Source: Bacteroidales bacterium (lineage in GTDB: Bacteria > Bacteroidota > Bacteroidia > Bacteroidales > ML635J-15). Taken from it: a stretch of 64,000 bases of DNA. Shown here in pieces: positions 17,240 through 24,883 of this stretch. Under the pieces are notes generated by a model, which did no database searches, was not told where the DNA came from, and worked only from the letters and a program-made list of their open reading frames with translations. Where the stretch lies: NCBI GenBank assembly GCA_003249955.1, contig QKHS01000012.1, forward strand, positions 248,001-312,000, in the 5' to 3' direction. Position numbers and translations under genes: made by a program. How positions within the stretch are numbered: position 1 is the first letter of the stretch; each line of letters starts with the position of its first letter.

Positions 17240-17764
17240 TTATAAAGATAAACAGATGACAATAAAAGCAACTAAACAGATATACATAGAGTATAGAGTT
17301 ATTGTACTGATTCTATCCATTTGCTTTGCTTGTTCATTTTTATAATTGTTTTGTATTGGAAAAAGCCATAAGTAATCAAATGAGAACACGCATTCGGAAA
17401 ATAATTCAGGGAAATTATATTTATACTTTCCTTCCTCTATTCTGTTAGCATTTTTATATGTCCAAAGTCTTATAAACATAAAGATACTGCAAATAATTAT
17501 TAATATAGCCGATAAGATGAGCAATGCGCTTGCTTCACCCGATTGCATATCCGTTGCAGGTTTTTCGCCAATGTTTATTTTCTCATTGTATATGAAAAAA
17601 TTATTCTTTGATGTTTTTTCGTAAATGGTTGTGTCTTGTATTGAATCATTTTCTATGTTCTCAATTGAAATCAATGAGTTCATTGTGTCCGGATTATACT
17701 CTTTACCTTTTCCATGTAAGGACAAAACGGAGAAAAAAGCTACAATAAACAGAATTACCTTCAT
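17240..17764 (-). CDS. hypothetical membrane protein
   Basis: 174 residues. N-terminal signal sequence (MKVILFIVAFFSVLSLHG), an acidic extracytoplasmic stretch to about residue 75, a membrane segment at about 79-105 (ALLILSAILIIICSIFMFI), and a C-terminal one (YMICLVAFIVICL region) at about 155-172. No known domain. It starts 12 bp after the stop of the upstream 209-residue conserved protein on the same strand, so they are probably an operon pair. Confidence 0.7.
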   Translation of the reverse strand: MKVILFIVAFFSVLSLHGKGKEYNPDTMNSLISIENIENDSIQDTTIYEKTSKNNFFIYNEKINIGEKPATDMQSGEASALLILSAILIIICSIFMFIRLWTYKNANRIEEGKYKYNFPELFSECVFSFDYLWLFPIQNNYKNEQAKQMDRISTITLYSMYICLVAFIVICLSL

Positions 17765-17776
17765 ATTAGCATTTTT

Positions 17777-18406
17777 CTATCTCAAGAATCCGTTATCACG
17801 AAGTTCTTTGTGAATATCCGCGATGTTGGCAGGAATATCGAATTCAATTAACCAGTTAACATCCAGGCCATTATGAATAGCAGCTTTCATTAAATTATGA
17901 TTTTTGCCGATTAACTTTCCGATTGCTTCAATATCTTCTTTAAATTCCAGATGCAGATCTTCGTGTTGTTTTTGAATTAATATTAAAATCCTAAACACAC
18001 GAGCTATAATATAAATACACAAAGTATAAGATTTGTTCTGTTTTTCTGAAGCGATACGTTCATTGTTTAATTCCAGAATATTACGCAACATTAAGCAATT
18101 TAAACTTATCTCGCCTTCCTTATCTTTCGTGACAGATACATGTTCATTTATCTGACCGCTGATATCACGGACATCCATTAGTAAATAACCTGCCGAATAA
18201 TAATTTTCCGTAGCTGATTTAACACGTCTGACAATTAAGTCCCGGATTTTCTCCCTTTTATCCGTTACAGAATCTGTATCTATCAATTCGAAACGTAATC
18301 TGTTGGCTAGTTGTAAATCGTGTTTAAGCAATCTTAATATCAGCTTATCTTTTTCTTTGTCCGATAATAATTGTAGCGCTTTTTTAAATTCAGGGTCAAA
18401 AACCAT
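17777..18406 (-). CDS. conserved hypothetical protein
   Basis: 209 residues, mostly alpha-helical, no signal peptide, so cytoplasmic. Distinct blocks: LSDKEKDKLILRLLKHDLQLANRL near the N-terminus (in two helices), YYSAGYLLMDVRDISGQINEHV, and a hydrophobic helix YTLCIYIIARVFRILILIQKQHED. The sequence resembles a protein widespread in Bacteroidota with no assigned function. A candidate TAnnTTTG element (TATATTTG on the minus strand, 18435-18442) lies 28 bp upstream. It leads a two-gene unit with the membrane protein at 17240-17764. Confidence 0.75.
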   Translation of the reverse strand: MVFDPEFKKALQLLSDKEKDKLILRLLKHDLQLANRLRFELIDTDSVTDKREKIRDLIVRRVKSATENYYSAGYLLMDVRDISGQINEHVSVTKDKEGEISLNCLMLRNILELNNERIASEKQNKSYTLCIYIIARVFRILILIQKQHEDLHLEFKEDIEAIGKLIGKNHNLMKAAIHNGLDVNWLIEFDIPANIADIHKELRDNGFLR

Positions 18407-18536
18407 ATCTCATTTGATTTTTAAAAATATTAAACAAATATAAACCTGAAAATTATTTTTCAGATTATTTTTTATGATTTATTTTAAGATACCCGTGTCT
18501 GTGGCAATATACCGGAGATTATCAGTAATATATACA

Positions 18537-21365
18537 TTATTCAATCATAATAAGTTGTAAAGCGTCCAATCTTACCCGTGCATTTTTTATTATTGCCGAT
18601 AATTTTGTTTGTTCTTCGGTAGCATTCTGAATTTCGTCAGGTCTGATATGCTTATTGATTTTTTGCAATGTCTTAAGCCGGTTTATTTCATGATCGAGTG
18701 TTGCTTTCATACGCTGTAAACCTTTTTCTATTTCTTTCGCACCCGATTCTCCGGCGATTTTTGTTGCAGATAAAATCATATCCGGCAGTATAGTTCCGGT
18801 TAAGGCTTTGTTACTTAGTAAAGTATCTGCTTTACCATGCATCAGCTTTTTATCGAACACCCCGGCAGGGTAAATATTTGTCACGTCTTTTCCGGTATGA
18901 TTTATTACAATTCTCAACGGGGTATTCGGGAGAAAACGATCGGCATATACATTCTGCCGACCTGCTGTTTCAAGCACAAAAATCAATTCCAGCAAAAGGG
19001 CAGGGGTGCCGGTTCCGCGAATAACACCAAAGCTTGCACTTCCGGTTGCAGAACTTAACACCATGTCGATAGCTCCGGTTGTTAATGGATGATCCCAACT
19101 GATAAAACTAACATCGTCTCTGCTTATTGCTCTTTTTCTGTCAAATGTAATCTGTATTCCTTCGCGCGAAATTGACGGAAATACCACCGAGTTAACCGAT
19201 GCCGGATGCAACAGATAAGTCCGGGCTGCAAGATCTTCCATCTCAACATCAAAATGATGAAATACTTTTGTTAAATAAGTTTCAAGAGTTCTGTCATTAT
19301 CTTCTTTTTGAATCTGCCCGATAAGTTTTAATGCCGTTTCAGGACGGAAAGAATTCATTTCCAGTAATCTGTCACGTCCCTCAGCAAGACTTCTTTTAAG
19401 TTTTTCCATAAATTCAGATGTCTCAGCAATCAATGTCTCAAGTTCGGGATCATGATCTTTAAATGAGTGGTTTTCGGAAATATTCAGTAAGCGTTCTCTG
19501 AACAATCCGGAAATCATATTTCCTCCTTCAAGGTTTGTGTTAAAGGCATTCAGGCCTTCGTGATACCATCTTACAACAGCATGTTGAGGGCTTACGGCAA
19601 GATACGGGATATGAATATGTATATCTTCAGTTTGCCCGATTCTGTCAAGACGGCCTATGCGTTGTTCCAGTAATTCGGGATCAACAGGCAGGTCAAAAAG
19701 AATAAGATGGTGGGCAAACTGAAAATTCCGGCCTTCACTGCCAATTTCGGAACAAAGAAGTATTTGGGCATTTTCATTGTCTGCAAACCATGCCGAATTT
19801 CTGTCACGTTGTATAAGTGTAAGATCCTCGTGAAAAACTCCTGCTTTCGTGTGGTCATACTTTTTCAAGGCTGCTTCCAATGCCAGAACCTTTTCCTTAG
19901 TGGTGCAAATGAGTAATATTTTTTCAGGATAAATTTCCTTCATTTTCTTTACTACCCACTTAACACGAGGATCTTCATCAAACCTAAAGTGCATATCGCT
20001 TTTGGCTCCCTGGTTTCTCTCTGTATCAGAGTTAAACTCCGTTGTTAAACGCTTAATCAGGAGACTATTGCTTTCTGTTTGTTCAAGGGGAACCAAATGT
20101 GCTGTTCGTTTCGGGAATCCGCTCATTGCCGACCTGGTATTTCTGAATATAACCCTGCCGGGTCCATGCTGGTCGAGCAAATCTTCGATAAGATTATGCC
20201 TTGCTTTTTCGTCTTTTTGTGTTAATAATGCTATTCTTTCTTTGGGAAAAATGGTTTCCAGTAATTCAATATCTTTATTTTGTAACTTTTTCCCAAAAGA
20301 CAGCTTTTCAACAATATCAGCTATATTCTTATTGTCAGAAGATTCGTTTATAAAATTATTGTAATCAGAGTAGCGGTTGGGGTCGAGTAAGCGTAACCTT
20401 AAGAAATGACTTTCTGTTCCTAATTGTTCTGGTGTAGCCGTAAGTAGGAGTAAGCCTTTTGCTGCTTTACTTAATTGCTCAACTGTATGATACTCAGGGC
20501 TGACCTCACTTTCAGAGCATTCGAGGTGATGTGCTTCGTCAACAACAAGCATATCCCAGTTGGCAGACACTGCTTGCCTGGTGCGAATTTTTGAACCTGC
20601 CAAAAATTCGATACTGCAAAGAATCAGTTGATTATCGAGGAAAGGATTGCCGTCGGGAGCCCCGTTTTCAAGAGACAAACAACGTTCTTCATCAAAGATA
20701 TTAAACCACAGGTTAAACTTCCTGAACAACTCTAAAAACCATTGATGTATAAGCGACTCCGGGACAATAATTATTACTCTCGAAATACGTCCGCTTAATA
20801 ATAAACGATGCAGAATTAAACATGCTTCAATGGTTTTGCCAAGGCCTACCTGATCTGACAGCAATACACGCGGAGCATATCGTGAACTGACTTCATGAGC
20901 GATATAAAGCTGGTGTGGAATCAAATCTATTTTACCTCCGGCAAAACCATTTACCGGGGATATTCTTCTTCTGTAATTATGATAATGAGTTTCTCTCCGT
21001 AGTGCGAACAGTTCGGGAGAATCAACTTCGCCCGTAAAAAGTCTTTCATCAACATTATGTGTTACTGACACATTGCCGAGTTCCGCTTCCGGTACGTCCC
21101 CGTATTTTCCTGAATATACATACAGATTCCCGGCTGTTTTAACCTGCTCAACAAGCATTTGCTGTCCTTTTGTGTCTGCTATAACATCTCCTGCTTTAAA
21201 AACAACACGACGCAAAGGGGCGCTTTCTATCGCATAAAGCCGGGTTTCGCCCGATACCGGAAAACACATCTGCACTTTCCCTTTGCTGACCTCAGTTACA
21301 AAGCCAACGCCGAGTTCAGGCTCTCCTTCGCTAATATATCTTTGATCAGGAAAAAAATCTCCCAT
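18537..21365 (-). CDS. rapA: RapA-type SWI2/SNF2 ATPase (RNA polymerase-associated)
   Basis: 942 residues, close to the ~968 of E. coli RapA and collinear with it. The N-terminal Tudor-like region has the RapA hallmarks GQRWIS-like DQRYISEGEPELGVG and FPVSGETRLYA. The SNF2 ATPase follows: Walker A SDQVGLGKT (170-178), DEAHH (276-280), and the helicase C lobe with IGRLDRIGQ. The C-terminal ~400 residues are the RapA_C region ending in a long coiled coil (about 855-935). RapA binds RNA polymerase and helps recycle it after transcription. The gene stands alone. Functional equivalence in Bacteroidota is inferred from collinearity. Confidence 0.92.
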   Translation of the reverse strand: MGDFFPDQRYISEGEPELGVGFVTEVSKGKVQMCFPVSGETRLYAIESAPLRRVVFKAGDVIADTKGQQMLVEQVKTAGNLYVYSGKYGDVPEAELGNVSVTHNVDERLFTGEVDSPELFALRRETHYHNYRRRISPVNGFAGGKIDLIPHQLYIAHEVSSRYAPRVLLSDQVGLGKTIEACLILHRLLLSGRISRVIIIVPESLIHQWFLELFRKFNLWFNIFDEERCLSLENGAPDGNPFLDNQLILCSIEFLAGSKIRTRQAVSANWDMLVVDEAHHLECSESEVSPEYHTVEQLSKAAKGLLLLTATPEQLGTESHFLRLRLLDPNRYSDYNNFINESSDNKNIADIVEKLSFGKKLQNKDIELLETIFPKERIALLTQKDEKARHNLIEDLLDQHGPGRVIFRNTRSAMSGFPKRTAHLVPLEQTESNSLLIKRLTTEFNSDTERNQGAKSDMHFRFDEDPRVKWVVKKMKEIYPEKILLICTTKEKVLALEAALKKYDHTKAGVFHEDLTLIQRDRNSAWFADNENAQILLCSEIGSEGRNFQFAHHLILFDLPVDPELLEQRIGRLDRIGQTEDIHIHIPYLAVSPQHAVVRWYHEGLNAFNTNLEGGNMISGLFRERLLNISENHSFKDHDPELETLIAETSEFMEKLKRSLAEGRDRLLEMNSFRPETALKLIGQIQKEDNDRTLETYLTKVFHHFDVEMEDLAARTYLLHPASVNSVVFPSISREGIQITFDRKRAISRDDVSFISWDHPLTTGAIDMVLSSATGSASFGVIRGTGTPALLLELIFVLETAGRQNVYADRFLPNTPLRIVINHTGKDVTNIYPAGVFDKKLMHGKADTLLSNKALTGTILPDMILSATKIAGESGAKEIEKGLQRMKATLDHEINRLKTLQKINKHIRPDEIQNATEEQTKLSAIIKNARVRLDALQLIMIE

Positions 21366-21489
21366 ATAATGTCTTTTATTTGATTCTCAATAAATATTTC
21401 CTGATTGTCAGGCTGTTTAATTTTGTAATTTTTTGTTTAATAAAGATGGAAATTATTTTATTGGCATTCCCATCCATTTTCATGCATTA

Positions 21490-22773
21490 TCATCTGTAGT
21501 TTTTTATCATTTCTCTTGTTTCTATATTACTATCAAATATAATTTCATTTTTAATCTTATCCGATATTACCTTGTTTTCCAGAAGTATTTTCACAATGTT
21601 ATTTCTGTGGATTCCACAGTTCATTTTATTGTATAGTGCTTCAAGAGGGGCTTTACATTCTTTTGTTTTATTTGCTTCAAAGATGTCAACGTAACTTCTG
21701 GCTAAGTTCTCAATTGTATCTTCATTTTTTGTTTTTTGAACAATATCTGTTAATATTTTATAATCGCCGGTCTTATAATTTGATGTTAAAATTTCAACAA
21801 ATTGATATGCTTTTGTTGATTGGGCTATTTTATATAAGGCAAATTGGCGGATTTTATCGCTCTTTAAAAACTTCAGAGAAGAGATTGCAAACTCGGTTAT
21901 ACGAGTCTTATAATCATTTTTCCCCTTTGCAAGGGTTAATATAAAATCAGGATCAAGCGGAAACTTATAATACATAAAGACAAATAACAGCTTTTCTTGT
22001 GACTTCTGGTCTTTTTCCTTTACCAATCTTTGAGCTATTGTTGTAATTTCAGATTCTGTCAGGTTATGTCTGCGCTTAAATGACAGATAAGGTTTGCTGT
22101 TAAGAACTTCGTCAATTATATCTTTATAATTTTCAGACGTTGGTTTAGATTCTTCTTGTATTGCATTTGTATGCTCAATATTTTCAAGATAGATACGAAT
22201 ATATTTATTTTCTTTAGCAAGGCTTTCAAGAGTTTCTGCCACTTTCAGATCAGGATTTTCTTTCTGAAAATACTTTATAATCCAGTCATCCTGTAAATCT
22301 TCAGGATTTTGTTCTATAAATTTCCCGAATTTTTCAGCAATATAAATTAGTCCCTGAAGACCGTCAAGTTCAAGAATTTCAGAATAACCAACCCACTCAG
22401 AGCCTTCAATAGGATTATTACAAAACCTGTCATAAATGGCATTTCTCATTTCCTGATCGCCTTGTCTGGCAAAAAGCTTTGCAAGGTCAAATAAATGAGT
22501 TAATCTCCATGTGTCGTCCAGTTCGTTAGCAAGACCTTTAAGTATTGCCTTTCTGATTTTCTCTTTTTTATCCGAAAGAGAATACAAATCAAAAATATAT
22601 TGAGCTCTGCTTGATTCTGCTTGTCCATCATATGCATAATTTCGTAATGCACCTTTAATAACATAGGCAGAAAAATCAATTCCGGGATTTTCCTTCGCTA
22701 TTAAACAGGCTTCTCCGGTTCCACGTTTCAATGAGTTAAGAAATTTTTTCTTTATGTCAGTAGTTTTAGTCAT
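21490..22773 (-). CDS. conserved helical-repeat protein
   Basis: 427 residues from the ATG at 22773; the longer frame to 22809 adds 12 residues without family character. Entirely alpha-helical with no signal peptide or membrane segment, so likely a cytoplasmic HEAT/ARM-like solenoid scaffold. Recurrent helix pairs are visible, e.g. DSSRAQYIFDLYSLSDKKEKI-like blocks near the start and KIRQFALYKIAQSTKAYQF in the middle. A minus-strand TATTTTTG element lies at 22818-22825, 45 bp upstream. No catalytic motif and no assigned function. It lies 124 bp upstream of rapA on the same strand. Confidence 0.75.
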   Translation of the reverse strand: MTKTTDIKKKFLNSLKRGTGEACLIAKENPGIDFSAYVIKGALRNYAYDGQAESSRAQYIFDLYSLSDKKEKIRKAILKGLANELDDTWRLTHLFDLAKLFARQGDQEMRNAIYDRFCNNPIEGSEWVGYSEILELDGLQGLIYIAEKFGKFIEQNPEDLQDDWIIKYFQKENPDLKVAETLESLAKENKYIRIYLENIEHTNAIQEESKPTSENYKDIIDEVLNSKPYLSFKRRHNLTESEITTIAQRLVKEKDQKSQEKLLFVFMYYKFPLDPDFILTLAKGKNDYKTRITEFAISSLKFLKSDKIRQFALYKIAQSTKAYQFVEILTSNYKTGDYKILTDIVQKTKNEDTIENLARSYVDIFEANKTKECKAPLEALYNKMNCGIHRNNIVKILLENKVISDKIKNEIIFDSNIETREMIKNYR

Positions 22774-23031
22774 TATTAAATGGCAGGTGATTAAAAAGTA
22801 ATTATGCAAACTTTCCCCAAAAATATAAATTACTCATGGCTTTACAAAAGATTTTTGGTTAATGTAGGATTTGCCGCTATCTGTGGAATTTAATGATTAA
22901 AATTGAATAATCAGAGAGGCCAGGATAAAGGCTAACTACTTATAAAGAATTACATGGTGTTATTGGATATAACAAAAATTCTGTTTTTTTCTGAGTAAAA
23001 TAAAAAAATAGCGCCGCGTTTGCAACTGCAT

Positions 23032-23070
23032 ACTACACCGATTACTGACTAACAGATTACATACTACAAA
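23032..23070. repeat. dispersed repeat related to 1884-1911
   Basis: The block contains ACTACA, CCGATTACTGA, GATTACA and ACTACAAA in this order. The first three also appear in this order at 1884-1911 (ACTACA, CCGATTACTGATTACAA). The right end runs into a hairpin at 23068-23098. This looks like a degenerate member of an intergenic repeat family. Confidence 0.5.
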
Positions 23071-23098
23071 AACAGTTGGCTAAATAATTACTGTTTTT
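23068..23098. terminator. AT-rich stem-loop
   Basis: AAAAACAGT (23068-23076) pairs perfectly with ACTGTTTTT (23090-23098) over a 13-nt loop containing CTAAATAATT. It could act as a weak terminator in either direction; its distance (about 140 bp) past the methyltransferase stop makes the role uncertain. Confidence 0.45.
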
Positions 23099-23172
23099 AT
23101 TCTTCTATTTGTGTAATCACCACAGAATCTTTGCTTAATCAGCTTTCTTGTTACTTACTTTACAATTAAATT

Positions 23173-23199
23173 AACAGAGAGGCTGTCTGCCCCTCTGTT
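23173..23199 (-). terminator. terminator-like hairpin after the methyltransferase gene
   Basis: AACAGAGAGG (23173-23182) and CCCCTCTGTT (23190-23199) pair over a 7-nt loop with one mismatch. It lies 40 bp past the stop codon of the minus-strand methyltransferase gene. The minus-strand tail is TAATTTAA, a poor U-tract. Confidence 0.55.
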
Positions 23200-23238
23200 T
23201 CTTATTTTTAGGAATTTAAATATACCATTGCAAGCACC

Positions 23239-24084
23239 TTAAGTTTTTGATGATATAGTAAAAATAACATTGTCGCCATTCCAGATATCGCCTTCAGGTA
23301 ATATATCATCCCTGTGACTAATATTGCCAAATCCATGTTTTTCAAGAATTTGTTTCAATGTTTTCTGATTAAAGAAGTGTGTCCAGAAACGGTATGTTTT
23401 AGTTTTATTTTCAGAATCAACTATACGATGCTGATAGAGTATTACTTTCTCCTCCATATATAAAAACGATTCTGACAATGCCACATACGGACTGTTTTTC
23501 CAGAAACCGCTTTCTGCCGCTTCCCGGTTTTGCGGAGTCAATCTTTGTTCAATCAGGCTGTCTTTAAGTACATCAAAAATAAATACTCCGCCCGGTTTCA
23601 GTGTTTTATAAATCATTTTTAGCAGTACATCTCTTTCCTGAGGTAATAATACTCCAAAGTCGGTGTATATTAACAAAACCAGATCATATTTATCCTTTTC
23701 AGGTTCAAATTTAAGATAATCTGCATTTATGTATTCTATGTCAAGGCCATTCTCTTCCAACTTTCTCCGGGCATAATCAACAGAGTTTTTCGAGATGTCC
23801 ACTCCGGTAACGCTATGGCCTTTTTGTGCAAAAATTTCGGAGTAGAGACCGGGACCACAACCTAAATCCAGGATTTTCAACCTGCTTTTTCCTCTTTGTA
23901 AATCCAGAATCCAGCCGGCAGTTTTTTTTACTGTTGACATTTTACGGCTGGCAAGGTCTATATCCTGATTAAGATGAATTTCCAGCAATTGCTCTGAAAT
24001 ATGTTCGTCTGTCCACATAAAAGAGTCTCCTTTTTCATAAATGACAGGCTTATCTGACTTTAATATAATATCTGTAATTTTCAT
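23239..24084 (-). CDS. class I SAM-dependent methyltransferase
   Basis: 281 residues. Motif I LDLGCGPG at 72-79 binds S-adenosylmethionine; GVDISKNSVDYA holds the acidic residue that contacts the ribose, and DLVLLIYTDFGVL is the motif IV region. KPGGVFIFDVL is motif VI. The C-terminal part (residues ~190-275) is a substrate-side domain with FWTHFFNQKTLKQILEKHGF. This resembles the Methyltransf_25/UbiE-like group of small-molecule methyltransferases. The substrate cannot be told. It is isolated from its neighbours by ~190 bp on the upstream side. Confidence 0.88.
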   Translation of the reverse strand: MKITDIILKSDKPVIYEKGDSFMWTDEHISEQLLEIHLNQDIDLASRKMSTVKKTAGWILDLQRGKSRLKILDLGCGPGLYSEIFAQKGHSVTGVDISKNSVDYARRKLEENGLDIEYINADYLKFEPEKDKYDLVLLIYTDFGVLLPQERDVLLKMIYKTLKPGGVFIFDVLKDSLIEQRLTPQNREAAESGFWKNSPYVALSESFLYMEEKVILYQHRIVDSENKTKTYRFWTHFFNQKTLKQILEKHGFGNISHRDDILPEGDIWNGDNVIFTISSKT

Positions 24085-24276
24085 TTTTAATTAATTTTAA
24101 GTCTCAGATTATGAGAGTTATAATAAATGTTTATTGCTAAAATTATACGCGTATTCAGATTGACGATGGCTTTAATAACAACGTCTTTGCGTATTTCCCC
24201 GAAAAGGGATTGTATTATGTCCTATAAAGTTTTCAAAGCACTGCAAAATTACAAAAATTTTAACAGATAAAAAATG

Positions 24277-24783
24277 TTATTCTTTTTTATATTCATACAC
24301 AACTTCTTCTATTCCATCTTTTCTGAAGGTTTTTATTTTATTCATACCTATCTTAGAGGAAACCCTTTGTGATGCTTTATTCCCTGTTTCGGAGTATGAG
24401 TAGATTGATTTATAACCTAATGTTTCCATTGCATATTTTTTACATGCTTCCGCTGCCTCTGTGGCATATCCCGAATTGCAAAACTCTTTAATGATATGGA
24501 AACCTATCTCCGGCAATATCTCACCATCAATATTCTGTAATGTAATTCCGCAGTCCCCCAAAAACTGATTATCGGTTTTTCGTATTACAGCCCATAATCC
24601 GAATCCATCATTATTATATCTTTTTATGTTTCGTTCTATCCATTCTTTAACTTCTTTATCCGAAAACGCGTGAGGATAATGCTTCATAGAATCCTGGTCA
24701 GATAAAACCAGTGAAAGATTGTGAGTATCAGATATTGTCAGCTTTCTGAGATATAGCCTTTGGGTTTCAAGAACCGGTTTCAT
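24277..24783 (-). CDS. GNAT acetyltransferase (RimJ/RimL-like)
   Basis: 168 residues, a single GNAT domain. The opening LETQRLYLRKLTISD is typical of the Acetyltransf_3 (RimJ/RimL) subgroup. LGDCGITLQNID and EIGFHIIKEFCNSGYATEAAEA carry motif A, the acetyl-CoA pyrophosphate-binding turn (here xxxSGYATEA instead of the common QGYGTEA). The end (SYSETGNKASQRVSSKIGM) is motif B. It transfers an acetyl group from acetyl-CoA to an amine, possibly a protein N-terminus or a small molecule. Substrate unknown. The stretch to the S41 peptidase downstream is about 100 bp on the other side. Confidence 0.88.
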   Translation of the reverse strand: MKPVLETQRLYLRKLTISDTHNLSLVLSDQDSMKHYPHAFSDKEVKEWIERNIKRYNNDGFGLWAVIRKTDNQFLGDCGITLQNIDGEILPEIGFHIIKEFCNSGYATEAAEACKKYAMETLGYKSIYSYSETGNKASQRVSSKIGMNKIKTFRKDGIEEVVYEYKKE

Positions 24784-24883
24784 ATTTGGTTTGTTTAAAA
24801 ATTATTAATCCTGTACTACACTTGTTTTTCGATATATGATAGTTCTGTAATTACCTCTTTGCGTGTTTTTTCAGGCCTGTAGT

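Larger units (their letters stand above)
22774..23238. other. intergenic region with repeat words and two hairpins
   Basis: 465 bp between two minus-strand genes. Contains the TATTTTTG element at 22818-22825, repeat words at 23032-23070 related to those at 1797-1912, and two terminator-like hairpins near the right end. No coding frame seen. Confidence 0.6.
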
